Part shown: positions 47,486 to 59,416 of the stretch, piece after piece
How positions within the stretch are numbered: position 1 is the stretch's first letter
Layout of the letters: each line of letters starts with the position of its first letter
Assembly (NCBI RefSeq): GCF_009730915.1
Contig: NC_052472.1
Location: 4,240,359-4,304,358, forward strand
DNA length: 64,000 nucleotides
From: Dioscorea cayenensis subsp. rotundata
Taxonomy: Eukaryota > Streptophyta > Magnoliopsida > Dioscoreales > Dioscoreaceae
Direction: 5' to 3'
Position numbers and translations under genes: made by a program
Notes under the pieces: model-generated
The model's database searches: none
Told to the model about the DNA's origin: nothing
What the model saw: the letters and a program-made list of their open reading frames with translations, nothing else

Positions 47486-50400
47486 TTATTGGAAAGTGTA
47501 ACCATGATTAGACAATGATCTCATGATCCAGCGGGGAAGGTCGCGGCCAAAGAGTAAGAGATTGAGGCGCAGATAGCGAAATCCCAACAAAGCAAGGTTG
47601 GCGGCCGGTTGAATCCAGGCAAGGGGGATGATGTCGATGGTTGGATTATGGTCGATGTCCGGGGAGAAACTTGATGTTGCTAGTTTGTTGATGATATCTC
47701 CATGAAAGCATAGATACAGGACGATGCAGGATGTCGAAAACGCCACGCTGAGAGCAAAAGATCCGTCTGATTTTGATGTGATGTTCAATGGCCGTCAGCA
47801 AAGCGACTTCAATGGCAAAGATTTCATCAGAAGAGTTGTCCCTCATAGGTTGCGACACGCACCCTGCGAGAGAAACACGATTTTAAGAATCAGTGATAAA
47901 AAAACCAGTGGATCTTACCTGACGAGCCAGATTGATTGCCGTGTGAGTGAAGAGGAAAGGACCTTCCATACAAGAGAAATTAAACTGGATAAACTTTTTA
48001 CCAATGAGGTCACAGAAATTGAACGCAAACTCTCTGGTATGAGCGATGGCCTTGATCGCAATGATATTTAGATTTGGCCTCTCGTTTTTAAAGGCATAAT
48101 TACATCTACAAAGGCAGATGAACCATGCACCAGCAGCGATGAGAGCTAGAATATTCGCAGAGTTGTGATAAGTTGTGATCCATTCTCCAGACTGAAAAGC
48201 ATCCTGAAAATAAAAGGACTGATTTGTTTTGAAGGCAATTTGGTTCCAGACATATTGTGCGCTAGCACAGCTGTTGAAAAGATGATTAATGGTTTCTCGA
48301 TGAAGACCGCAGAAGAGGCAGGGCCGATCTGGGCCAATATTCGGATGATTAAGAAAAAGCAAATGTAGAGATACGACCCTTAAAAGCACGACCAAAAAAA
48401 TGCTTAACACGAGGGCAACGGGAATTTTTTTCGAGTAGATTCCAACCAGGCCAATGATCAGAGTAAGGAGATTGCTTGTTAAAATGGTGGTAGATGGCTG
48501 GGGAAATTTTGTGACAGTTGGGTTTAGGTAACCAAATCCAGCTATTGTTTAGATTATAATCAACAATAAATGATTCGGAAACGACACTGTGAGACAAATC
48601 ACCAAAAATCCGAGAAAAGGCATTAAAATCCCAATTATTGTCCAAAACAAGATCAGACACAAGGATATTGGAGAGATCGACATTCATATTAATATACGTA
48701 GGTTTGAGAGCAATCGGAATGTCAAAGATCCATGGATCCCAGAAGAAAGATGTTAAATCAGGATTCACAGAATTGATTTTACAATAATGTTTAAGAAATC
48801 TTGCCGAGTGGCATAATCCGCGAAAAAACCACGAACATTTAGCAGGAATAACATCAAGCCAGAAATTAACCCTCCCGTACTTTACTTGGAGAATATCAAT
48901 CCAAATTGAATTATCATTGTTTAAATATTTAAAAATGTGTTTGGCCAATAATGAATGTTTTGCAAGATGAAGGTCTTTAATCCCCAAGCCCCTCTAAGAC
49001 TTACCTATTAACATAGAATTCCAGCACACATTGTGAATGCCCTTTCCATTGCCGTTCCTACTCCAGAAGAAACTTCTAACCACTTTAGATATCTCAGAGA
49101 TGATAGAAGTGGGCAAAGGGTAGATAGACATGGTATATACAGGAATAGACAGAAGGGAGGAATTGATAAGAGTCTTCTTAGTAGCGTATGAAAGATGAAA
49201 ATTGCTCCATTTAGCAGAGATGTGCTTAATTTTTTCGACCATGGGCCTAAAAACGTTAACATTAAGGCGCTTGGGAGAAATCAAAATACCAAGGTATTTA
49301 AAGGGGAAAGAAGCATGGCTGAGGTTTAAGATAGAACAGATGCTTTTTGTGACATGTTTGTTAAACCAAGAGGGGAACAAAATTTGAGATTTGGAATAAT
49401 TGGGACACTACCCAGTTACTTTGGAGTAGAAAGACATGCAGTAATGAATGTTCCTAGCAACCCAGTGAGAAGCATGGGAAACTATGATAAGATCGTCGGC
49501 GTACATGAGATTATTAAAGTTATGATTTAATTTAGGCTCAAAGCTAGGAATTGAATTACTATGTAAGCCGGAATTAAGAGCAGAGGTGAGGACTTAAGAG
49601 ACCAAAATGAAAAGATAGGAGGAGATGGGATCCCCCTGCCGAACACCTCGGAAAGATTTGAACCAAGGAGTCGGCGATCCGTTAATCAGGAGTGAGAAAG
49701 AGCTGGCCCGCAAGCAGGCACTAATCCAGGAAATCCAAGTGCGATGGAAGTTCATCTTAGAGAGAACGGCAAGAATTGCATTCCAATCCAAAGTATCATA
49801 AGCTTTAGCTATATTGAATTTAATAATCATCCTAGGGGGCTAACCATATCATTTTCAATAGAGTGGGCGACCTCTTGCATGGTAATGATGTTATCAAAAG
49901 AGCACCGACCATTCATGAAGCCAACTTGTTCTGGACCAATAAGATAAGGGATGACCTCATTTAAGCGATTAGCTAGAATTTTGGAAATGACCTTGAAACA
50001 CACATTACACAAAGAAATCGGTCTAAAATCAGAAACCATCTTCGGGTGATCAATTTTGGGAATGAAAACAATGTAAGTTTGGCCCCAAGAAACTGGCATA
50101 AAAGAGTTTTTAAAAAAGTAAAGAACCGCGCTAAAAAATTGATCGCCGATAATGTGACAAAAATTTTTGTAAAATTCAACGTTGAAACCATCGGGTCCAG
50201 GGGACTTACTTGAAGGGAGATCGGAAAGAGTGCAAAAAACTTCTTCCATGGTAACCTCTTGAATGAGAAAGGTATTGTCTGACTGGGAGAGTTTTGGTAA
50301 GTCGGGAGGTAAAGTGTCAGCAACATTTAAGGTGACATTTGAAGGAGCGTTCCACAGGTTATCAAAAAAATTAATGAAAGCACGATCGATATCCGCAGGA

Positions 50401-51666
50401 TCACTAACAACGTTGCCATTAAGATCTTCAACCTGGGAGATGTAGTTGTTATGCGATCGCATCCTAGACATAGCATGGAAAAAATGAGTATTCCTATCCC
50501 CATCTTTGACCCACAGTAACCTAGCCCTTTGAGCCCATTTGATGTGACATTGACGCTGCAGAGCTGAAAGCTGAGCGTAGTGGTCCATCAAGGCAATTTG
50601 AGAATTAGGATTGAGATCAGAGAGCTCGAGATTAGAAATATTGTTCTCGGTGGTTTTTAAATTAGAATCGATATTGTTTATGCCCGAAGAGCACCAAGAG
50701 ATAAGTTTATACCGAGTATGGGACAAAAGAGGAAAAAAAGGCATGTATGGGATTACCATGAGGTGAGAAATTCCAAGTGTCCCTAACCACATTGTGACAA
50801 CCCAGCAAATCGAACCAAAAATTTTCAAATCTGAAAATACTTTTTTTACGGGAAGGAAAAAAGTTAATGGTAAGAAAAAGAGGAGAGTGATTCAAAAAGG
50901 AACGATTAAGGTGTTTAAGAGTGTAGGATCGAAAGATATCATTCCACTTAAGATTCACCAAGCAACGATCAAGCCTTGCCCAACGACGAGCGTGGCCAAA
51001 CTGATTGTTGCACCAGGTGTAAGAGGAACCAGAAAACTTAAGATCCATTAAATTATTCCGAGCTACAAAATCCAAAAAAAGGCAAGTTTTGCGAGAATAG
51101 TAAGTAAAAGCCCTACCCCTGTGCTCATTCCGGGAGAGAATAGAATTAAAGTCTCCCAAAACGAGCCAAGGTTGGACAAGGGAAGCAAGTTTGGAAAGCT
51201 CAAACCAGAGAAACCGCTGTTTGCGACAGAAAACAAAGTTATAAACCACAGAGATGACAAACTGGGCAGAAAAAGCAGTGGAAATAACCAAGTGTAAAGC
51301 ATGATGGGAGAACGCAAGAGGTGTGAGCTAACCAATAATGGAGTTCCAGAGAACGATAATTCCCCCGGAAAACCCTTCGGACAGAATCGCTACCCACTCC
51401 CAGCTATTAGGAATTTTATTACAGAAGCGATTTACCCTATCAGAGTTGGCCCTAGTTTCTACTAAACAAACGATGAGAGGCTTCAGAGATCGAATAAGAT
51501 GGAAGATCCGAGAGGAGGCGTCCCGCGACGAGATACCCCTGCAGTTCCAACACAAGATATTAGCTGTATTCATATAACAACCCAAATAAAAGAATAGGAA
51601 CAGATACTCCCTAAGGAAGGGGAAGAGGAAAAGCCGAAGGAATAGACTTAGGCGCGTGAGCACCAC
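47486..51666 (-). pseudogene. LINE ORF2: endonuclease, reverse transcriptase, RNase H
   Basis: Minus strand. The APE endonuclease starts NILCWNCRGISS and continues with CLVETR (catalytic Glu) and LVLGDFNSI; its final SDH motif reads LNHSPLF, Asp replaced by Asn. The reverse transcriptase has FRPISLCNVCFKVISKILAN, GFMNGRCSFDNI, IIKFNIAKAYDTLDW (motif A, where Asn at 49813-49815 replaces the catalytic Asp), GVRQGDPISSYLF, and LMYADDLIIV (49492-49503). A zinc-binding segment (CLFCG....H.F..C, about 48290) and an RNase H end (GRDLPRW) follow. An in-frame stop at 51328, others, and frame changes near 49827, 49594 and 48349 make it inactive. Confidence 0.88.
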
Positions 51667-52108
51667 GGGTCAACCCTTCCTTTCTTTCTAGAAACATCAG
51701 CTTTAAGGGAGCTTTTCCTGATGAGGGCTTCTCTTCTTACTTCATCTTGGTATTGGTTAAGGGTCATGTCATCATCGGGACAATCGTCACCAGACATTTC
51801 ATAGTCTTCATCATCAGAGTAATCTTCTTCTTTAGAACCATCCTCTTCCATGTCCCCCCGAGAGAGTGTGGAGGAAACTTCCGCAACAAAAGCAGCATGA
51901 GAGTTATTGGCTACAGAGGAAGGGGAGGGAAACTTTGGAAGAGAAGACCAAAGGATAGGAGGGGGGGAGCTGGGATGGAGAGATGGTATATGCTGACTAT
52001 GATCGCAGATGGGAAGGGGGGAGAGGTAGTGGGGGGAGTGTCAGAAGGAACAGTGATGTTATGGGGACCAGGAGAAGCATAGGGACTAACATTAAGAGGT
52101 CCACTGTC

Positions 52109-53402
52109 TCAAGCCGTGTGTGAAGAGGGATTTTGTGAAGGAATACTCGGTGAAGAGTTAAAGTGGGGGGCAGAAGTGACTGCCACAGAGACGTTGGGAG
52201 AAGGAATGATGCAGTCGAGATCATGGGCAGAGTTCTCAATGAGGGGGTCTGCGGTAAAGGGATCGTTTGACGGAGAAGGATAGGAGGATGTCTGGGGAAC
52301 AGGAGGTTTGTCATAAAGCACTTTGGGACCAGTGCACCGCCCACTGCTTTTGAATCTAGATTCGCCACGTATGTTTCGAGGAGGGGCGCCTCGAGATTCT
52401 GTGACAACGGCACTTGAGTCGGCTGCTGCTCCCGAGGTCGCGAGATCAGCATGGGTGCTTCCTCCTCGGTCCCGAGCGCGGCCGCGGCGGCGAGTGACGA
52501 GCAACCAAGGGCCATAATCAGTTTCCGAACTGATCGGGGTAGCTTCCATCTGAGGATCACAGGGAGAAGGCGCCGGTATAGGATCAGAAATATCCATATG
52601 TTGGTCAGTGTTAGTGGAAACCAGGGTGGATCCCTCTGCTGCCACTAGACGGAGACGAGGCACATGAACGACTTCCGTGATCGACTAGGCCGCAGGAGTA
52701 ATAGAAAGTTGGTAATATCTCGTACATAACGACCACGAAGACCCGATGAGTGTCATCGCCAATCCAGAAACCTCTGCACAAGGGTTTAGACAGGTCGATC
52801 TCGATGCACGCACGGGCAAATTTGGATCTAGCCAAAGTTGAAGTAAACTCATCAATTTTGATAAGCCTGCCGAAGTTACTAGCGATGGTTTCCAAAGTGT
52901 CACCGTCCCAGCATTTAACTGGGAGGTTGTGAAATTGGACCCAAATTACAGCGGAGTTAAGCTGAGTAAAGGAAGGCTCAAAGAACGGCTTCCATGGCGA
53001 CAGTTGCAGGATGATACCATTCACTGACCATGGACCATTAAGAAGAAGATTTTGCATCGCATTCTCCGTGGAACAACGAATCAGTAAGAACCCATTTGGT
53101 AAATCCGAAATGAAGATTTCACCAAACTCCGACCATCTAGCGAGAAGCGTAGATTTGACTTGATCAAAGGGCGGAGGTTTGCCAAACAGTTTACCGTAAA
53201 GAGCATGTTGAAATTTCATACGTCCGTGATTAACAGCATCGACATCTAGTCGAATGAAGCTGGAAGTAGTTTCCTTGAGTTTGTTTAAGAGCTGAGCATT
53301 GTGAAGTGGGAAGTTATCTAGCGACTGTGTAAGTGAGGAGGCGATTTGTTTCCAGGACTTGTTAGGATGACTAGGTGGCTGGGGATGTCCCCCGCTTGCC
53401 AT
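52109..53402 (-). pseudogene. LINE ORF1: DUF4283 gag-like protein
   Basis: Minus strand. The ATG at 53402 starts MASGGHPQPPSHPNKSW. A DUF4283 RNA-binding domain follows (FGKPPPFDQVKSTL, then LLIRCSTENAMQ, LNGPWSVNGIILQLSPW and VIWVQFHNLPVKCW), then a zinc knuckle in which one Cys is replaced (YYSCGLVDHGSRSC). A frame change near 52660 splits off the C-terminal part, rich in Ser, Pro and acidic residues; an acidic tail piece is found at 51648-51851. ORF1 proteins coat the LINE RNA. Confidence 0.8.
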
Positions 53403-53504
53403 GGCAAGGGGGACGAAGGAGAAGCTCAGAGGAGAAGCTCAGAGGGTGAAGCCAAGTTGATTGATAGAAGTCAAGTAAAGCATGTATTGTTTTGCCTGAA
53501 ACAG

Positions 53505-53675
53505 ATTTTTAGCTTTACCTCATCCAAGTCTCGTTCTTCAAAAATTGTATCGACTTGGAGGCAAACTTTGCATCTGCCAGAGACTCTAATGGTGTTGCAA
53601 ATGCTCATAAGTTGTTCGAGTCAGCTCTGGCCATTTATAATCAAAGTATAGAATTATTACATGATGAAAATGAAG
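53505..53675 (+). pseudogene. UTP6-like (U3 snoRNP) exon fragment
   Basis: After an acceptor-like ACAG the frame reads RFLALPHPSLVL. After a one-base shift near 53537 it continues KNCIDLEANFASARDSNGVA, then NAHKLFESALAIYNQSIEL, and ends at GAAG|GTGC. From memory of the family, this matches the HAT-repeat region of plant U3 small nucleolar RNA-associated protein 6, which works in 18S rRNA processing in the nucleolus. Only this exon is present. It lies just beyond the LINE 5' end, within the CACTA element, and is probably captured. The family call is moderate. Confidence 0.45.
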
Positions 53676-54016
53676 GTGCTCTTTTCTACCTAATCCTGTT
53701 TTATTTCCATTAATTCAATGATGCTTTTAGCCATATTTTCACCTATGTTAGATCAATTGTTGATTCATTTGTTATGAAATGTCGATTGGAACATCTAAAA
53801 AAGCTACTACTGTGTAGTAGTGTGCTTGGAAGACGGTGAAGGACACAACTGGGTTTTCAAGTCCAAACCATTTGTGATGTTATATATTCTGTAACTTTTT
53901 TTGTTGCATTTGTTGTCAGATTTGATTGAAAATTTTTGTTTATTTGTTCTTTCAAACCTTCGAATGTCTAAATCAAAAAATTTTGCTAGCAAATTTTGTG
54001 GTTTGTAAATTTGTCT

Positions 54017-54052
<36 letters not shown>

Positions 54053-54099
54053 TGTCTATATTAGAAATAGATTTAATTAGTTATTAAAGAATCTACTCA

Positions 54100-54446
54100 A
54101 TTTTGGTCTATAGCGGCAGATTTTTTTGACGCTATAGGATACTAAACAGATCTATTGGTCTTATAGTGGTGGAACTATTCCGCCACTATAGAATTTATAG
54201 CGGCAAAATTTTCCTCCGCTATAGGAATAGTTAGCTGCAAAACTTACCGCCGCTACAGATAATTATGTAGCTTTAATCCTATTAGATAGGATTGAGGCAA
54301 AAGTGTACATTTGTAGCAAAAAAAACATATAGCGACCAAGGATTTAGCGCCTAATTCGATATTTGCCGCTATAAGAGTGTTGAGGCTAAAATGAGGCCTA
54401 TAGCGGCAGTTTTTTTCCACCGCTATAAGTCTTATTTCTTGTAGTG
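54100..54446. repeat. CACTA subterminal repeat cluster
   Basis: About ten copies of CTATAGCGGC and its complement or close variants (for example near 54111, 54196, 54214, 54364, 54399 and 54418) crowd the last 340 bp of the CACTA element, as in TNPA-type binding regions. Confidence 0.65.
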
Positions 54447-54449
54447 CTT

Positions 54450-55403
54450 ACCCGTACCTGTGACCCTATTTCATACCCGTACCTTTACTTGTACCTTCAG
54501 GGGTATAAAAAATCATACCCTTACACTTTCCCACAGAGTATGGGTATACCCGCAGGGTACCCGCTTACCCGTTGTTCAAGTTATTGAATTAAAATTTAAA
54601 TATAAATTTAAATAATAACAAAAATAATAGAATGCTTAAACACATGCCCATAAATTCAAAATTACAAGTTGATATATATTTGTTTATCTTAAATTATATA
54701 ATCACATAAAAGTTATAGGTAACAAATTAATTTATACAAAATAACAAATTTGTTGATTTTTATTGGCGTCTATTTAGGACTCAATGGTAACTCTATCTTT
54801 TTTTTGTTTATGTTTAACTATCTTGGTTTTAGTTTTAAATTTTTTCATATATCTATTATTTATATTTTATATAGTTTCAAATTTTATAAATGTCGAGTGA
54901 GATTTTGAATATAAAAAACATTATAAATAATTCTCATAACCAATTGATTTTTTGTTAGTATTTTATCTTTCCGGATGTTTTTATATTTATAGAATAAATT
55001 ATTATAACATTATTTTTTTATATTTGTTTTATAATGTTTAATTTTTTAAATTTAATTGTGATTCTTAGTATTTAGATAAAAAAAAATATTATGCTATATC
55101 AAATATAAATATAAAAATTAAATAAAATTCAAAATAATATATTAAGAGAAAATTTAAAGCATTATTTTCAAATTAATCACAATGAAAATATATCTTGGAT
55201 AAATTGTGGGTAAATGTTTAACTTAATAAAAAATTATATATATATATATATATATAAGGGTAAGGGTACGGGTAAAACCCGTACTTCAACGGGTAAGGGT
55301 ACGGGTAGGGTAGAGGCATACTTTTACCCGACCCGTACCCGCTAAAAAAATAACGGGTAATACCTTTACTACCCATCGGATAAGGTACAAATTGCCATCT
55401 CTA
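54450..55403. mobile_element. hAT-like MITE copy 2, right piece
   Basis: ACCCGTACC/GGTACGGGT repeats flank an AT-rich core and end ATTGCCATCTCTA, followed by GGCACTAG (55404-55411). Together with 39532-39567 this rebuilds a MITE of the family at 1558-2146, with a 7-of-8 matching 8-bp duplication. Confidence 0.75.
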
Positions 55404-56620
55404 GGCACTAGTATTTGTGAATGAGATTTTGACAAGATACTAATCATCAACTAAAATTTAAAGACACTTGTCAAACGTGCAATAGTTGCAATCAATATAA
55501 ATTAAACAACATTGCTTAAAGGACTAAGGACAAATCTTAGGGTTGTACACGATCCGGACCAGACCGGTTAAACGGTTTCCTTATTATTGGGACTAGACCG
55601 GACCAAATAATAGGGAAACCTGGACCGGTCCAAACCGTTTTGGACCAGTCTGGTCCGGTCCGATTCCGGTTTGGACCAGTTTGGTCCTGTCTGGTTCGGT
55701 CCCGGTTTTTATGAATTAAAATTAAATTAATTAATATACATTACTTATCTACATATCCTCGCCTTTGTCCTCTTTGATCTCTTCACACGAGAGCTGGAAT
55801 TCCGAAGAGAGATGATAATTAGATTCAACACCTTTCTAAAGGAGAAGTGGGCATTTAATGTGGCACCAATGGTAGTGCTACCATACGAGGGTGATAAGGC
55901 AAACTCAGAAGGCACAACCTATCAACCACCAATGAAGGAGACGAAATGACCAATCTAATACCAAAAGAATTCACAGAAACTCTACCAAGTCTTGATACAA
56001 GAAGTGAATATACACATTTACTCACTAACCTCATGTTTCCCCTGAGCATATCCATATATATGCTTTTCATGTACAATATCACAAAGAAGGAATTTGGTGT
56101 CCTATTTCATAGAAAACCCAAATTGTATATAAAATCACAAACTGGATTTTCATTGATGAATTTTATTTACATCAAGAGTGCACTCATGCCCATTCCCTTA
56201 TTTTCTTATATAAAAAAAATTACAAAAACTATAAACCTTTTTAGAATGAATTCCCACTGATAACCCCAATACAATGAAATGATGAACTTCAATCCTTTAC
56301 ATGTACAGTGAAAAACAAAATGGTCAAATTATGCTGATGAATCAAGCCCATACAACCACAAACTCATAATGTTGGAGAATGGAGACCATGATAATAAGCT
56401 ATTTATGAACAAATCCAATGCCTCCTTATGATAGATCCACTACTACACTGCAAACCAGCTTGTTATCATAGTATGTGCACACAGGTTGTCCACAACAACT
56501 AGAAAAATTCAGAAAGCAAAGGTGAAGTCCACAAAAATTAACTAGAAAAAAAAAACAAACACAACAAGATTAATCTGAGTCCCCTTCACTCTCATCCTCT
56601 TCAAAGATTATGGAAGGTAA

Positions 56621-58727
56621 TCATTCCCCAAGTGAATGTGAACCGGTTGACATTACTTCCATTTCTGAAAATGATTGTAAACAGGAAGAAAAAACAAGTT
56701 TAAAAGTTTAGTAAACAAAATTATAAAATAAATAAGAATGAAGTTTGAAGATAACCTGCCAAAATTGTTTGAGAATGCAATAAGTTGTCCAACTCTTCTC
56801 TACATTCTTCATCCATAATAGGTAGAAGACGACTGCCAAGCAACCAATCACGCGAACACATCAACGCCTCAACCATCCTTGGATACAAAGAACTCCTAAA
56901 TGACTCAAGAATTCTACCACCACTAGAAAAGGCAAATTCAGAAGAAACTGTAGAAACTTGAACACTTAATAACTCCCGAGCTATGTGCGACAAGATTGGG
57001 TACTTGTGACCATTCAACCTCCACCAACTTGAACACTCAATTTTTTTTGCCGAGTGTATGGTTCACAACTATCAGTCAAGTATTTATCAACTTCATGCTT
57101 ACTTGATGAAGAGTCTTCAGTATTTGCATACTCAGTAAAAAGATCTGATTCTTGTTCCTCAACTTCAACTAGAGCACTTTGTGTGTTTTGCTTATCATTT
57201 GAGGAATGTGGATTTTCTTTGTTATACAAGTTGAACAAATCCTTAAGCAACTTCTCAATTTTCTGGCATAAAGCTTCAATATAATCTTGTGGCTTTCGAC
57301 ATTTAGCATAAAAATGTCTAAGTAATTTGAACTTGAACCTTGGATCAAGAACAAAAGCCACAAACAACATATCACTAATTTTCTCTGCATCCCCCCAGTA
57401 CTTGTCAAACTTTTGCTTCATTCTAATAGCCATCATACAATGTGTGAGATTCTCATCTGGTTGATTTATCATCTCATCCAACTTTTGGGAAATATCAAAT
57501 ATTTCTGGAAGAAATAAGTTTGATGTTGTATATGATGACCCACTAAACTTTTTAGTCGGCATATAAAAAGTCTTCAGAAACTTTGTATATTTCCTTGCCT
57601 GCTCCCAGTCATCATCAGTAGGTGGTTGTTGATCCTCTTCTATGAAATAATTATCATAATTCCCATCGTCAACCATCCCATCAAGTGCCTTTTGGAATCT
57701 TATTACTGTATCCAACATAAGATAGGTTGAATTCCACCTAGTGGCCACATCTAAACACAATAAGGCTTTTGTTTCAATTCCTTCTCTTTCACAACATTCT
57801 TCAAATAATTGTTGTTTCACTGTTGAAGACCGCACAAATTTGCAAGCAAGCCTTATGGAAGCAACAAACTTCTCGATCTCCTTCAAGCCTTCATTCACAA
57901 TCAAATTGATGATGTGAGCACCACATCTTAAGTGTAGAAAGTTTGGCTTCAGGACAACAGAACTTGTAACATAACACAATTTCCTCCACAAACTGTTTAG
58001 TGATGCATCATTAGATGATGCATTATCAATTATGATAGAGCATAGTTTTTTTGATCTTCCATTCTCGCATGCATGTCTCAAGCTCTCTACTAATGGTCTC
58101 CCCCTTGTGATTTGGAACTTGAAAAAAGTTGATGATTCTCTTATGCAAAACCCAACCCTTGTCAATAAAATGCGTTGTGACACACATGTAGTTGATATTC
58201 TGAATGGATCTCCAAGTGTCTGTGGTCAAGGAAACTCTATGCTTCTTTATACTCTTACACAATTTTGTCTTTATGTCCAAGTACAGTTGGTAACAATCTC
58301 TAGCCACAGTTATCCGAGATGGTGGCTTAAACTTGGGTTGTAGCTTGGAACAAAATGCCTTGAATGCCACATTCTCAACATGCCTAAATGGTAGCTCCCT
58401 GCACACTATGTACTCGACACAAGCCATTCTGTAAACTTTAGGATCAAAATTCACGGTCACCAACTTACCATCTTCGGTTCCATCTACCTTGTCAAAGGCT
58501 AGAATTTTTTGGTTTTTGCTATCATTATTTGGGTTCTTCGTGCACTTTCCTATATGCTTATGCAAAGTACTAGTGCCATTTTTGCTCTTATCACACTTGT
58601 AATTCTTCTTGCAGTGTTTACATTCAACCCTATCAGTCCCCTCTATTTCTTTGAAATCTTCCCAAACATCGGACCGCAAAGAAGATTTCCTCTTTCTTGA
58701 AACAACACTTGACGTTGTCTCGTTACA
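56621..58727 (-). CDS. hAT transposase (BED finger, RICESLEEPER type)
   Basis: Minus strand. The BED zinc finger comes first (CKHCKKNYKC, then HKHIGKC), next the RNase H-like core with the first Asp (LTTDTWRS) and second Asp (SIIIDNASSND), then LDVATRWNSTYLML, LDPRFKFKLL and the C-terminal dimerisation region (SSWWRLNGHKYPILS, then VSTVSSEFAFSSGGRIL). The transposase cuts and pastes the element. The last exon is probably 56664-56621 after an intron (56754-56665, GT-AG). No in-frame ATG precedes the BED finger; an acceptor-like CATCTAG near 58727 suggests an upstream leader exon. Two one-base changes in A runs (about 58045-58051, one A too many; 57039-57046, one too few) are the only breaks. 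As read it is nearly intact at roughly 660 residues. Confidence 0.87.
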
Positions 58728-59371
58728 TTTCTAGATGTAACTTGATTTTTCTTCAGACCATCAAATTAGCTAAACCAATAATAAAACAATCAATTTAGAA
58801 ATTAGAAATTAGAAAGCAACATAGTGGTACAGTGACCAATCCAAAGAAGTAAAGTGGAAACATTGCAAATTTAATTGGATTAATCAGAAATTCAGAATTA
58901 TACATGGTTAGAAATACTTAGAAATTAGAATGAGTAAATAATCTACCAAAACAATAACACTTGTAGTTCCAACTAATTGCCTGCATTCCATTCTTTTCTT
59001 TAATGATTAAGAGAAGAGAAGAATATAGAAAAGAGAAAAGGTGATAAGATCCAAGAGAATGCATTTCAAACTTTCAGTGAATATAGAAAACAGTGAATCA
59101 CAAATAGTAAACACTAAACACAAATAGTAAGATCAAGCTCGATCACCAAAAAGGCAAAACACCAAGTTCCCAACCTAAACAGCTTAACCAAAGCCAAATG
59201 GCCATCAGTAAAAAAACACCAAATTCAACCAAAAAAAACTAGAGGAAGTTCTTGAATCATCCGTCGATTGTAACAAACTAACAATAACCCATTCAGTACC
59301 AAATCAATCATTGAGAAAAGAAAGAACACAATCAAGAGTCAAAAAATACCTTTTTATCGAAATCTTCAACT

Positions 59372-59416
<45 letters not shown>

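Larger units (their letters stand above)
47352..53440 (-). mobile_element. Full-length-sized L1-type LINE, mutated
   Basis: About 6.1 kb on the minus strand, 5' end near 53440 and 3' end near 47350. It contains ORF1 (DUF4283 and zinc knuckle) and ORF2 (endonuclease, reverse transcriptase, zinc-binding segment, RNase H), the organisation of plant L1 LINEs. Several stops and shifts break both frames. A 70-bp period direct repeat (47352-47406 and 47422-47477) lies at the 3' end. Target duplications were not resolved. It lies inside the CACTA element, between the reductase fragment and the UTP6-like fragment. Confidence 0.85.
39568..54446. mobile_element. 14.9-kb CACTA-type element, probably non-autonomous
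   Basis: The left end reads CACTACAACAAATTTGG. The right end, reversed, reads CACTACAAGAAATAAGAC; 18 of the first 23 bases match. Both ends are flanked by CTT (39565-39567 and 54447-54449), the 3-bp duplication expected for CACTA. The sequences outside are the two halves of one hAT-like MITE, itself flanked by GACACTAG/GGCACTAG, which independently supports that these two ends belong together. The last 340 bp hold about ten TATAGCGGC-type motifs in both orientations, as expected for subterminal transposase-binding sites; the left end has few. No TNP2/TNPD-like transposase frame was recognised. The interior holds minisatellites, host gene fragments and a LINE. Confidence 0.72.
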
